NCBI GenBank assembly: GCA_019163375.1
Contig: JAFLKK010000007.1
Span: 593,813-657,812 of the forward strand
From: Paludibacter sp.
GTDB taxonomy: Bacteria; Bacteroidota; Bacteroidia; Bacteroidales; Paludibacteraceae
Length of the DNA stretch: 64,000 nucleotides
Direction of reading: 5' to 3'
The notes beneath the pieces were generated by a model. The model worked only from the letters and a program-made list of their open reading frames with translations. It made no database searches and was not told where the DNA came from. Shown piece after piece: positions 17,966-27,346 of this stretch. Position numbers and translations under genes: made by a program. Numbering within the stretch: the stretch's first letter is position 1; every line of letters begins with the position of its first letter.

Positions 17966-18738
17966 CTGTTAATACGTTTAGTGACCCTCTTCGCAGACAT
18001 TCGGCCAGGCTGTTGGCGTATTTCAAAAAAGGATGTAACTTGTCGACCATAGGCAGGCTACATTCTTCATTTTTCATTCCTCTGGTATTCAATGCTCCCC
18101 GCTCCTACTGCACATTAAATCAACATGTTTAAGAACATAAAAAACACCTTTCTTTCCCTATTGGATTAACCAAAACTATTTTCTATTTTTGCTACGGTTA
18201 ACTAAATAAGTGGGAAATAATGGCCCAACTATGCGAACCAATAGGCTCTCCTACTTCAAAAAAGGAACAGAATACAGAAGCGCTTCTACTATCGTGTGCG
18301 AATGGGCATAAATAAGTAAGTTATTATTAACGTTATCATTCTTATTTTTATCATTGTGCCTTTTATATTCTATTCTGTTTCATTAACTTATACATAAGTT
18401 TGTGCATAAGTAGGCTGAGCCAAAATAATGTTGTACAAAAACACTGCATTATACACTAAAACGACGCTATTGTAGGGTAAAGTGGTGGTAAAACAGCAGA
18501 TGAATGGAGCTATAGTATAGAAAGTAAACATAAAGCTGCTAACTAATGGAGCAAGGCTGGTAAGTTAGAGAGCTACTTTCTACTATAATGCAACAAAGCT
18601 CATAACTGTTAGAGCATTATTACCTAAAGTAGACGCAAAGCTCATAATAATAAACACCGTTTTGTACAATAAATCTGCACTATTACAGCACATTAGCGCA
18701 ATATAACAGTCTGATAACAACTACTTAAACAATACTTT
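17966..18738. other. 773-bp gene-poor region upstream of the FN3-like gene
   Basis: No convincing protein gene fills this gap. A -7-like TATTTTTG at 18184-18191 precedes a 31-codon open frame listed separately. Between 18420 and 18720 there are many short related words (TTGTACAA twice, AAAGCTCATAA, AAAGCTGCTAA). There is also an imperfect inverted repeat around 18515-18590 (ATAGTATAGAAAGTA with TACTTTCTACTATA), suggesting a structured leader or decayed repeats. Confidence 0.5.
18220..18315 (+). CDS. Possible 31-residue small ORF behind a promoter
   Basis: The frame runs from ATG at 18220 to TAA at 18315 and would encode MAQLCEPIGS followed by a polar tail rich in Ser, Glu and Leu. It has no recognisable domain. 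Its only support is the TATTTTTG element about 30 bp upstream. It could equally be chance or part of an RNA leader. Confidence 0.2.
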   Translation: MAQLCEPIGSPTSKKEQNTEALLLSCANGHK

Positions 18739-19366
18739 ATGGGAAATTCAAAAGTGATTGTTGATTTTTCAACAACCAAGTACACCGATGCCCGACTCTA
18801 CAGCAAAGCTAACCACATTATCGACAAAATGGATGGCAACCCTCATTTTGCAGATGTACAGCCCTTGCTCATTACCTTGCGCGAAGCAACTACTACCTAC
18901 ATAGCCGCGCTGGCAAAGACACAAAGTGGCTCGAAAGAAAAATACAGCACTGAAAATTCAGGCACGCACAGCCCTTATAGTGCTACTAAAACAAATAGCT
19001 GCCCGTGTGCAAACCATTAGTGATGGCGACAGAAACATTATCCTAAGCACCGGCTACGATGTCAACAAAAAGTGGAGCAAAGTAGGCCCCCTCAGCAAGC
19101 CCACCAATTTCAAACTAAAACAAGGAAGCAACAAAGGCAGCATTTATCTTGTGTGCGACCCTATAGCCGGTGCCAGTATCTACGAAGTTGAATACACCGA
19201 AGGCATTCCTACCCCCAACAGCCTTTGGATGAAGCAAACCTCCACCAGACGTAAAATAACCATCGACGGACTTATCAGTGGTAAGCAATATACCTTCCGT
19301 ATGGCCGGTGGTGGTAGCCACCCTTCCCGCATTTGGAGTGAGGTGATAAGTAGTTATGTGTTGTAG
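18739..19366 (+). pseudogene. Fibronectin-III-like small protein gene split by a frameshift
   Basis: Two overlapping frames together make one protein of a Bacteroidetes family of about 200 residues with an N-terminal helical part and a C-terminal fibronectin type III-like domain. The first frame (from ATG 18739) gives FSTTKYTDARLYSKANHII and continues to YIAALAKTQSG. The second frame supplies ARTALIVLLKQIAARVQTIS, then the beta domain with VDPIAG-like, EVEYT and KQYTFRMAGG segments, ending at 19366. The join falls at the A5 run 18938-18942; dropping one A restores a continuous frame. The cause may be a real mutation, slippage-based control or a sequencing error. The function of the family is unknown. 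No partner gene is adjacent. Confidence 0.65.
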
Positions 19367-19430
19367 ATCGGATAAAGAAACTGTAGAGAATAATCTAATC
19401 TTCGAATTAGGATAGCAAAGTGATATTGTA

Positions 19431-19665
19431 ATCAAAACTTTAACCCTTCCCCCTTCGGGTACTTCCCTTTCAAAAAAGGGAAGATACGAGAAGTCCGGGA
19501 ATTTGTGCATATAAAGAGATGATATAAGATATTTTAGCCACATATACACTTCCATTAAGTGCAAAAAGCTTGAATTTACAGTGTTGTCCCCTTTTTAAGG
19601 GGACGAGCGTAGCGGAGGGGTTTGTGAAATATAAGATAACCACCCCAAACCCCTGAAGGGGCTTA
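19431..19665. repeat. Cluster of degenerate GC-rich hairpin repeats
   Basis: The 465-bp gap 19367-19831 contains no gene. It has CTTCCCTTT/AAAGGGAAG (19462-19470, 19475-19483), GTCCCCTT/AAGGGGAC (19586-19593, 19597-19604), and an AGGGGTTTG with CAAACCCCT pair near 19613-19650. These are of the same general type as the palindromes in the preceding locus. The rest, to 19831, is unremarkable. Confidence 0.55.
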
Positions 19666-19831
19666 AGAGTGCAATCCGAGAAGATGTACATTTAATCAGG
19701 TTGGGAAGTCTATTGTCATTGCGACTCATTTATTTGAAGAGCTCATAGGAGACGGTAGTAGCTTCAAGTCCCTTTAGGGATTTAGGGCGGAAAGTTGAGA
19801 ATAAGAAAGATTACTCAAGCCCTCACTTTCC

Positions 19832-20041
19832 TTACTCCTCATTTACCCATTCCAGAATATCACCCGGTTGACAATCAAGTTCTTTGCAAATCATTTCGAG
19901 CGTGCTGAAACGAATGGCTTTTGCTTTCCCCGTTTTTAGAATAGAGAGATTGGCAGGAGTAATTCCCACTCTATCCGATAGCTCGTTGAGCGAAATCTTT
20001 CGCCTGGCCATCATTACATCGAGGTTTACTATTATTGGCAT
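19832..20041 (-). CDS. Small XRE/Cro-type HTH regulator (YozG-like)
   Basis: A 69-residue protein that is essentially one helix-turn-helix domain, with LNELSDRVGITPANLSILKTGKAKAIRFSTLEMICKELDC split over the five helices. It ends PGDILEWV, as in YozG-like regulators. It starts 3 bp after the stop of the DUF2975 membrane protein gene, so the two form an operon. This pairing of a DUF2975 membrane protein with a tiny XRE protein is common, and the HTH protein probably represses its own operon. The signal sensed is unknown. Confidence 0.88.
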   Translation of the reverse strand: MPIIVNLDVMMARRKISLNELSDRVGITPANLSILKTGKAKAIRFSTLEMICKELDCQPGDILEWVNEE

Positions 20042-20044
20042 GGT

Positions 20045-21022
20045 TTACACTACTAAATCATTTTCTTGTTGAATATTAAATCCTCTTTTAAACACGCTGA
20101 ACAATACTGAAACTGCAAGTCCAGACAGTAATAGTTTTGCATAAAATTTATACAGCTCCATATCCATTACGATATTATCATCAAAATAACTGTAAAAAAT
20201 AAGTCTCTGACTTAAAACTATCAATACACATAACAGAGGAGTCAGAATGGTTATATAACTGGCTTGCCTCAACATTCTTATATTCTCTTCGATAAAGACC
20301 TTGCCCTTGGATATGTTATGAAGAATTTTAAATGCCATAGAAGCACACACCAGATAAGCTGATACAAATATAAACATTATAACCAACAACGCAACTTTTG
20401 AAAAGTTGTATATGCTTTTGCTTATTGGGATTAAAATTGTCTTGTCATCTCTGTCGCAAAAATAATTAAGCCTGATTTCTTTCAGCTCCCAATAACTATG
20501 TGTACCCTTGGTTGATTTGAGAATATATTTTCTAATGTATGGAATTCCATTGTCTACATAATACGTATTATCTCCCCAAGTTGAGTTTTCATTAGACTCC
20601 ATTTTCCATCCTTTCATGATATAGAAGTAGCTTTTTGGTGCATCTATTGAGAATTGATCAAAATGACTTTTATGAACAATATCTTTATTCATGGCAAATT
20701 GAATGGACAGTACACCACCAAAAGGGGAAAATACAGCCATTCTTTGTTCTCCATTTTTCAAAGATCTGACATGATCAATGCTATCTTTTAAACTTTTATA
20801 TTTCTGGTAGGGCAATGATGTAGGAATTTCTTCATCGATGGGCTTTAAGGTATTATTACAGGAAGCTGAAGAAACAGTACTGGTTATACTCTCGGGGCCA
20901 TCATTAGTTATGGTAAAAAGCACAACTATAATATTAATAACAATAAACGAGACGACAATGAGTGAGACGGTCCTTAATATGTAAATAGCAAAATTGGATT
21001 TCATAAACGCTGTTTTCTTCAT
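20045..21022 (-). CDS. DUF2975-family membrane protein
   Basis: An integral membrane protein of 325 residues with one N-terminal transmembrane helix (about 14-36), a large extracytoplasmic domain (about 37-195), and three C-terminal helices (about 200-225, 250-275, 290-310). The C-terminal half, including AFKILHNISKGKVFIEEN and IRMLRQASYI, matches the DUF2975 pattern. The gene is directly followed by its XRE partner. The extra N-terminal domain is larger than in minimal DUF2975 proteins. The molecular function is not known. The neighbourhood suggests a membrane signal or stress sensor coupled to the HTH protein. Confidence 0.75.
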   Translation of the reverse strand: MKKTAFMKSNFAIYILRTVSLIVVSFIVINIIVVLFTITNDGPESITSTVSSASCNNTLKPIDEEIPTSLPYQKYKSLKDSIDHVRSLKNGEQRMAVFSPFGGVLSIQFAMNKDIVHKSHFDQFSIDAPKSYFYIMKGWKMESNENSTWGDNTYYVDNGIPYIRKYILKSTKGTHSYWELKEIRLNYFCDRDDKTILIPISKSIYNFSKVALLVIMFIFVSAYLVCASMAFKILHNISKGKVFIEENIRMLRQASYITILTPLLCVLIVLSQRLIFYSYFDDNIVMDMELYKFYAKLLLSGLAVSVLFSVFKRGFNIQQENDLVV

Positions 21023-21050
21023 AATAGTATAGTTTTAAAGTTTGACAGTG

Positions 21051-21058
21051 CAAATGTA
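21051..21058 (-). promoter_or_regulatory. -7 promoter element of the DUF2975/XRE operon
   Basis: Read on the minus strand this is TACATTTG, a full match to TAnnTTTG, 29 bp before the DUF2975 start. The rest of the divergent 304-bp gap (21023-21326) is AT-rich with no gene. Confidence 0.6.
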
Positions 21059-21251
21059 AATAAAAATACTTAAAAATAAACTAAATTTATTGTTTTTCGA
21101 TATATTATTATCTAATTACAATAATATATTCCTTTTCAATAAGAACTATTGCAAGCTACATAAACAAGAAATGTGTGCACAATAGATAGTGGTGACGCAA
21201 TATCTATTTGTATTTGTAAAGCAAGCTCCGAGCAATACCGAATATAAATAC

Positions 21252-21259
21252 TAATTTTG
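21252..21259 (+). promoter_or_regulatory. -7 promoter element of the APC permease gene
   Basis: TAATTTTG lies about 68 bp before the ATG at 21327, consistent with a transcript with a short leader. Confidence 0.5.
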
Positions 21260-21326
21260 CGGCTTCTATACCGACAAAAAGGAGTAGATACGATAGAATT
21301 GCTTTCAATATGTACAAAACACGGCT

Positions 21327-22793
21327 ATGATAAAGAACCTATTTATAAAAAAGACACTGGCGCAACTGGATGAAGAGGCTAGCAGCAATAAGCATGGACT
21401 AAAGCGTCATTTAGGACTTACCAACTTAACGTTATTGGGCATTGGGAGTGTGATTGGTGCAGGAATATTTGTACTTACGGGTACTGCAGCACAAATGCAT
21501 GCCGGTCCGGCCATCGTATTGTCGTTTATGCTGTCGGCTTTCGGTTGTTTGCTGGCAGGCTTGTGTTATGCCGAGTTTGCTTCCATGATTCCTCTCTCGG
21601 GGAGTGCCTATACCTATGGATATGCTACCATGGGCGAACTGATTGCCTGGATTATCGGGTGGGATTTGATATTGGAATACCTATTCAGTACCGCTACGGT
21701 AGCTGTTGGATGGTCGGGCTATGTACTTAGCTTTTTGGCCGACTATGGAATCTATCTTCCGGCTTCGTTAGCGCAGTGTCCTTTCGATTTCGATCAGCAT
21801 GGCTGGCATCTTACGGGGGCTGTTATCAATTTTCCGGCCGTATTTATTGTGGTAACACTTACAGCTTTGTTGGTAGTGGGTATAAAGGAAACAGTGAAGT
21901 TCAATAATATATCCGTTGTGATCAAAATTGTGGTGGTATTGCTGTTTATCGGGTTTGGTATTTCGCATATTCACCCGCAAAACTGGGTTCCTTTTATTCC
22001 TCAGAACACAGGCCACTGGGGACAGTATGGATGGTCGGGGATATTAGCAGGTTCGGGGGTTATTTTCTTTGCCTATATTGGCTTTGATGCTATCTCTACT
22101 ACTTCGCAGGAAGCCATTAATCCTAAACGCGACTTACCGTTGAGCATTCTTATTTCGTTACTGGTGTGTACCATCTTGTATGTGGGGGTAAGCTTTGTGC
22201 TCACGGGTATAGTGAACTATAAAGAACTGAATGTAGCTGCACCTATAGCCCTTGCTATCGATAGAAGCGGTGGAGGATTGAAATGGTTGAGTCCGGCTAT
22301 TAAAGTAGGCACCATTGCCGGCTTAAGTTCGGTGATATTGGTAACACTTCTGGGACAAACGCGTATTTTCTTTGCCATGGCTCATGATGGCTTGCTGTGG
22401 AAATGTTTTGCCAAGACACATTCTAAGTTTAAAACGCCTCATTACTCCACCATCATCACCGGTTTCTTTACTGCTTTGATGGCAGGCCTGTTTCCTATCG
22501 GTTTGTTGGGTGAACTGGTCTCTATCGGCACACTGTTAGCCTTTATGATTGTGTGTATCGGTATTCTTATCATGCGTAAAACCGAACCTGATGCACCACG
22601 GGCTTTCAAAACACCCTGCGTACCTTTTGTTCCGGCGTTGGGAGCGTTTGTTTGCCTTATTCAGATGCTGGCCTTGCCGGGTGATACCTGGTTGAGGTTA
22701 GGGATATGGATGGCGATTGGCTTTGTGGTATACTTTAGTTACGGGCGGAAGCATAGTGTGGCCAGAAAGCTGAGAAAAGGAGAAGATATTTAA
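21327..22793 (+). CDS. APC-family amino acid permease (cationic amino acid transporter-like)
   Basis: A cytoplasmic-membrane amino acid transporter of the APC superfamily. It begins with a hydrophilic segment, then LTLLGIGSVIGAGIFVLTG, the unwound first helix that binds substrate in this family. About 12 hydrophobic helices follow, with the conserved FFAYIGFDAISTTSQEAINP block and GQTRIFFAMAHDGL. The 488 residues and the overall pattern match the YfnA/CAT-like branch, suggesting cationic or broad neutral amino acid uptake. It is a single-gene unit, convergent with the hybrid sensor gene across a long inverted repeat. The substrate cannot be told from the sequence. Confidence 0.9.
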   Translation: MIKNLFIKKTLAQLDEEASSNKHGLKRHLGLTNLTLLGIGSVIGAGIFVLTGTAAQMHAGPAIVLSFMLSAFGCLLAGLCYAEFASMIPLSGSAYTYGYATMGELIAWIIGWDLILEYLFSTATVAVGWSGYVLSFLADYGIYLPASLAQCPFDFDQHGWHLTGAVINFPAVFIVVTLTALLVVGIKETVKFNNISVVIKIVVVLLFIGFGISHIHPQNWVPFIPQNTGHWGQYGWSGILAGSGVIFFAYIGFDAISTTSQEAINPKRDLPLSILISLLVCTILYVGVSFVLTGIVNYKELNVAAPIALAIDRSGGGLKWLSPAIKVGTIAGLSSVILVTLLGQTRIFFAMAHDGLLWKCFAKTHSKFKTPHYSTIITGFFTALMAGLFPIGLLGELVSIGTLLAFMIVCIGILIMRKTEPDAPRAFKTPCVPFVPALGAFVCLIQMLALPGDTWLRLGIWMAIGFVVYFSYGRKHSVARKLRKGEDI

Positions 22794-22821
22794 AACTGAG
22801 GATGCATCAAAAGGATTTTTT

Positions 22822-22913
22822 GAACGCAAATTACGCAAATTTTCTCAAATCATATTTTGCTATCTGCTTTTATGTTTTGAACAACAATAATTTATATTGC
22901 GTAATTTGCGTTC
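22822..22913. terminator. 17-bp perfect inverted repeat between convergent genes
   Basis: GAACGCAAATTACGCAA (22822-22838) and its exact complement (22897-22913) enclose a 58-nt AT-rich loop. T-runs flank both sides, so it may act as a bidirectional terminator for the permease and the hybrid sensor gene. The stem sequence also resembles a repeat type often seen between Bacteroidetes genes. Confidence 0.55.
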
Positions 22914-22943
22914 ACCATTTTTTATTTAGGCAGACGTTTTGTC

Positions 22944-25900
22944 TTACTTTTTCGACTCCTGATATTCCCTCGGCGTAAGTCCAAACTCCGATTTAAAGCA
23001 TCTGCTAAAATACTTGGGATCGTTGAAGCCCACCGAAAAGGCTATTTCGGATATATTTCCTTTGTTGTTTATCAACATTTGCGCTGCATGCTTCAGTCGG
23101 ATGTTACGGATAAACTCACCCGGCGAAAGTCCTGTCAGCGATTTGAGTTTACGATGCAGAGTGGATTTTGATGAAGCCATCACCACAGCAAATTCATCAA
23201 AGTCGAATGTATCGTCCGATAGTTTTTCTTCTACTTTAATTACCGCTTGTTTCAAGAACAATTCGTCCAGCGAACCATACTCCATGGAGGAGATATTGAT
23301 ATCTTTATTTGATTTAAACCGGTCTGTTTTTTGTTGTCGTTTACTGATCAGGTTTTTGGTTCGTGCTTCCAGTACAGCCAGTTCGAAGGGTTTGGCAATA
23401 TATGAATCGGCACCGGCATTGTAACAATCAATCCTATCCTCGCTGGAATTTTTAGCTGTGAGCATCAACATATTGATATGACTGGTAGCAACATCATTCT
23501 TGATAATTTTACAGAAAGTAAGTCCATCCATCTCGGGCATCATCACGTCGCTTATAATCATATCTATCTCATTATCGCGCACCATATCCAGGGCTTGCAT
23601 TCCGTTTTCGGCACTCAGCACTTTGTACGTTCCGGCAAAATAATCCACAATGAGCTTGTTTAGTTCGCGGTTATCTTCCACCACCAATATGCTAAGATCC
23701 TTTCCGCTTTCGGGTGTTATGGTATCATTCACTTCAGTTTCGACTGCTTCCGCAATCTCCGGCAACTCTATCTTCTTCGGCTCTTCTACCGATAGTTCCT
23801 CGTCGGTATACGCATTCTTCGAAACAGGAATCTCGATGCTAAACACTGCTCCTTGTCCCAAGGTACTTTGTACGGCTACACTTCCTTTGTGTATCTGCAG
23901 AAGATCATTGGTAAGTGCAAGCCCGATACCATGACTCTGACTTTGATCGGAACTACTGCTAATGTAAAAACGCTTGAAGATATGTGGCAAATCTTGTTCT
24001 GCAATTCCATCGCCCGTATCGCTTACCGAGAGGCAAAGGAACACATCATCCATGCGCGGCTCGAAAGACATGCTAACGCTAATAGAACCACCTTTGGGAG
24101 TATGTTTAAAGGCATTCGACAAGAGGTTGTAGATAACCTTGTCCAATTTGTCGGGATCGAAATAAGCCATATAGCTCTCCTGCTCACTTTCGATGGAGAA
24201 ATGGATCTCCTTTTCGCCGATCAGCGGACTAAAATTAGAATGACAAATGTTCCTGACAAAGCCCACAATGTCGTTCGGCAGAATCTTCAATCGCATATTG
24301 CCGCTTTCGGTTTTCCTGAAAACAAGAATCTGCTGAATAAGCCTTTTGAGCCGATTGATGTTATCTTTCATTATATCAAACTGAGCAGCTTCGCCTGTGT
24401 TTTTCTTTTGCATGCGCTCAATAAGCAGCATGATAATGGTCAGTGGCGTCAGTAACTCGTGCGAGATATTGGTGAAATAGCGAAGTTTAATTTGCGCCAA
24501 CTCTTCCGACTTTTCCTTTTCGATATGCGAAATCTTAAGCTCATTGCGCAAACGAATACGGTTTGCAATATTTTTGAGAATAAAATAAGTACTCAACCCA
24601 ATAATGAACAGATAGATAAGATAAGCCCACCAGGTACGATAAAGTGGTGGACGAATAACTACCTGAAGAGATGTTATTTGATTGCTCCAGGTTCCATTTT
24701 CATCACTTGCCTTCACCATAAACCTGTAACTACCGTCGGGCAAATTGGCATAGTTTACAAACCGGCGGTTGTTACTAACATAGTTCCAGTTATTATCAAC
24801 ACCCGAAAGCTTGTAGGCATATTGAATTTTGCTTGCCGCCGAGAAATCGAGAGCAGAGAACTCAATGCTCATATTATTTTGCGCGTAATCGAATGTTACC
24901 CTATTCTTATCGGCATTAAAATGGAAGTTTAATTCATTGTCGAAAATCGACTTATTTTGAAGTAATATATCTGTTATCACCACGCGTTGTTTGAGTGGCT
25001 CCAGCAGCCTGGTTTGGGCTGTAGGAGTAAACGCACAAATACCATTATTCCCACCAAACAAGATCCTACCCGATTTCAATTTTACACGGGCATCCTTAAA
25101 GAATGAAGTAATCAGCATACCATCTGCATTCGAATAATAGGTTGCAGCATGTGTCTGAGGATTATATTTGATGATACGCTTTATGGTCGAAATCCAGAGC
25201 ATGCCATAGTCATCCTCCAGTACGTCCATTATTCCATCATCCGTAATGCCGTACAAACCACTAATTTCCTTCGCTTTTTGTTCCTTCGCATCATAAAAAT
25301 AGAGACAGCCCTCTTTTGTTCCCAGGTAGACATCTCCGTTTCTTCTGCAGCAAATAGTTTGAACGCTATAGCTTTGATAGGTATGAATGCTTAAGTTGAC
25401 TTTCGACGAGATATAAAGTACTTTATTATCTACTTTTTCCTTCTTAAAAACATATGCCCCTTTTTTTTCAGTTCCAACCCAGATATTATTCTGTGCATCC
25501 TCCTCAATAGTGTTGACTGTGTTTATAGTAGAGGATACTTTTTTTATTGGCGAGTTGACGGATTTTATATATAAACCATTATTTGTGCCAATCCATACGA
25601 TTCCTTTCGAATCTTTGAAAAAACAAGCAATGCTGTTATCGCTTGTTGCTTTGAAATTACTCAGCGAGAATTGGTTTACCTGCACCAAATCATCTCCCGC
25701 CGTTTTTTTGAAAACATGTATGATGTCTTCACCTTCATTCGACATCCATATTTCATTTTCATCAGATACCCTTAAAATAGCACTTACACTCGACAAGCTT
25801 CTCACAATAGGATTAGCAGGTCTTTTTACAGTTCCTGTCTTTGGATTAAAAACAAATAAACCCACACGATTAATAACTATGTAGACTTCGCCTGTAGTCA

Positions 25901-27023
25901 ATTCGCAAAACCTAGTGACATAGGATCGGGCATTCAACTGATCTTTTATCTCGGTCAGCGGAAAGTTTTGAATTAATAGTTTATTGAAATCAAGTTTGTA
26001 AAGCCCCTCTCCTACCGAGCCCACCCAAAGATTCCCTTTACGGTCTTTGATAATCTCGTGAAACAGTTTATTGGTGCTTTCGTTGAAAAACGAACCTGTA
26101 TCCAGCACTTTAAATGATCCATCCTGCTCTTTCTCTATCAAAATTAAACCGCTGAATGTTACCACCCATATGCCTCCCAACTTATCATCCTGTGTAATGC
26201 TGTACACTATATCATCCACCTTTTTCGTTGAATTTTTGGACAAAGGCATGGGTCGTAGCGATAAGTTGTTATTCTCAATGGTTATATTGAAAATACCATC
26301 ACCCCAGGTACAAATCCAGTATAAACCATCTTTGTCCTGCAACACCCGAAACGGATTATTTGTAGTACCAATGTTCGGAACAAAAACAACCTTGCCGGCA
26401 TTCCGATCAATATAACAAAGTCCGCTTTTCCACAGCGATACCCAGATACGTCCGGCTTTATCTTCGTAAATATTGGTTACATTATTTCCTTTTAATCGCA
26501 GTACCGAATTTTTATCGGCCGAATACCGTTCAAATTTACCGGTTCGGGGGTCAATTTTCAGTACTCCGGCATTAGAAGTTCCCACCCATATATTTCCTTT
26601 CGAATCGTTCAAAATGGAGTTGATCCATTCTTTCCGAATGTATTTGTTTTCGAAAGGCTTAATACTGTAATTCCTTTTATCAACAATATTTATTCCTTCG
26701 AAAGTACCTACCCACAAGTGTTGATAGTTATCTTCGGCAATGCATCTTATCTCATTGCTGGTGAGTTTTCCTGGCGTTAAAGCACTCGATCTGAAAACTT
26801 TCACATCATAGCCATCGAAACGACACAAGCCATCTTTTGTCCCAAACCACATAAAACCCTCCTTGTCCTGAAAAATACGAATCACAGAGTTTGAAGGCAG
26901 TTTTTCGGCATATGGAAACTTTTCGAAACTGAATTGTGGACTGACAATACCAGCCTGGCACACAATAACGGTCATAAAAAGATAGAATAGAGTGCTAATA
27001 TATTTAAACATTATGTTTCTCAT
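22944..27023 (-). CDS. Hybrid two-component system sensor kinase/response regulator (HTCS)
   Basis: A one-protein signalling system that senses a sugar ligand in the periplasm and activates glycan genes. Domains in order: a signal peptide (about 1-24), a periplasmic double propeller of Reg_prop repeats (about 30-720, many DxxGxxWxGT/S motifs such as DKEGFMWFGT), and a Y_Y_Y domain (about 727-793). Then come a transmembrane helix (797-816), HisKA with the phospho-His H855 in NISHELLTP, HATPase_c (about 960-1075), a receiver domain with the phospho-acceptor D1159 in IISDVMMPEMDG, and an AraC HTH pair (about 1255-1355). The 1359 residues are typical. The start may be Met1 or Met5. It lies between the glycosidase locus and the arabinose operon. 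Control of the SusCD-linked genes is likely, but inferred from position. Confidence 0.96.
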   Translation of the reverse strand: MRNIMFKYISTLFYLFMTVIVCQAGIVSPQFSFEKFPYAEKLPSNSVIRIFQDKEGFMWFGTKDGLCRFDGYDVKVFRSSALTPGKLTSNEIRCIAEDNYQHLWVGTFEGINIVDKRNYSIKPFENKYIRKEWINSILNDSKGNIWVGTSNAGVLKIDPRTGKFERYSADKNSVLRLKGNNVTNIYEDKAGRIWVSLWKSGLCYIDRNAGKVVFVPNIGTTNNPFRVLQDKDGLYWICTWGDGIFNITIENNNLSLRPMPLSKNSTKKVDDIVYSITQDDKLGGIWVVTFSGLILIEKEQDGSFKVLDTGSFFNESTNKLFHEIIKDRKGNLWVGSVGEGLYKLDFNKLLIQNFPLTEIKDQLNARSYVTRFCELTTGEVYIVINRVGLFVFNPKTGTVKRPANPIVRSLSSVSAILRVSDENEIWMSNEGEDIIHVFKKTAGDDLVQVNQFSLSNFKATSDNSIACFFKDSKGIVWIGTNNGLYIKSVNSPIKKVSSTINTVNTIEEDAQNNIWVGTEKKGAYVFKKEKVDNKVLYISSKVNLSIHTYQSYSVQTICCRRNGDVYLGTKEGCLYFYDAKEQKAKEISGLYGITDDGIMDVLEDDYGMLWISTIKRIIKYNPQTHAATYYSNADGMLITSFFKDARVKLKSGRILFGGNNGICAFTPTAQTRLLEPLKQRVVITDILLQNKSIFDNELNFHFNADKNRVTFDYAQNNMSIEFSALDFSAASKIQYAYKLSGVDNNWNYVSNNRRFVNYANLPDGSYRFMVKASDENGTWSNQITSLQVVIRPPLYRTWWAYLIYLFIIGLSTYFILKNIANRIRLRNELKISHIEKEKSEELAQIKLRYFTNISHELLTPLTIIMLLIERMQKKNTGEAAQFDIMKDNINRLKRLIQQILVFRKTESGNMRLKILPNDIVGFVRNICHSNFSPLIGEKEIHFSIESEQESYMAYFDPDKLDKVIYNLLSNAFKHTPKGGSISVSMSFEPRMDDVFLCLSVSDTGDGIAEQDLPHIFKRFYISSSSDQSQSHGIGLALTNDLLQIHKGSVAVQSTLGQGAVFSIEIPVSKNAYTDEELSVEEPKKIELPEIAEAVETEVNDTITPESGKDLSILVVEDNRELNKLIVDYFAGTYKVLSAENGMQALDMVRDNEIDMIISDVMMPEMDGLTFCKIIKNDVATSHINMLMLTAKNSSEDRIDCYNAGADSYIAKPFELAVLEARTKNLISKRQQKTDRFKSNKDINISSMEYGSLDELFLKQAVIKVEEKLSDDTFDFDEFAVVMASSKSTLHRKLKSLTGLSPGEFIRNIRLKHAAQMLINNKGNISEIAFSVGFNDPKYFSRCFKSEFGLTPREYQESKK

Positions 27024-27078
27024 TGTTTATAAATACGTTGACAAATGCAGCATTTGGCTTTAGAAGATGTGCCACAAG

Positions 27079-27086
27079 CAAAACTA
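27079..27086 (-). promoter_or_regulatory. -7 promoter element of the HTCS gene
   Basis: The minus strand reads TAGTTTTG, about 56 bp before the HTCS start. The rest of the 323-bp gap 27024-27346 holds only the terminator at 27253-27301. Confidence 0.5.
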
Positions 27087-27252
27087 CCTCTATAAAATTA
27101 AGATAATCAACAAGATGTCCTTTTGCTTGCCCAAAGGTAAAACAAAAATATGTGAAAATTCTTCTCGTCGAAATGATTTGTTCATCAGCCCTAATAATGA
27201 CCCATTATTACCCCCATACCGATATAAGCATCAGACAAATTCAATAAATGCA

Positions 27253-27301
27253 AAAATCTTCCAAACAGCAGCATAACAATGCCGTGTTTGGAAGATTTTT
27301 T
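27253..27301 (-). terminator. Terminator at the end of the arabinose operon
   Basis: AAAAATCTTCCAAACA (27253-27268) pairs with TGTTTGGAAGATTTTT (27286-27301). On the minus strand the stem ends in a T-run and lies about 46 bp after the symporter stop codon. Confidence 0.8.
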
Positions 27302-27346
27302 ATATACAAATCAAAGCAAAAATAGCTCTGAATGCTTTTTTGTAAA

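Noticed and set aside
23014-26670. Several plus-strand open frames opposite the HTCS gene
   Set aside because: They are antisense shadows of a long, well-supported coding gene and show no protein-family features.
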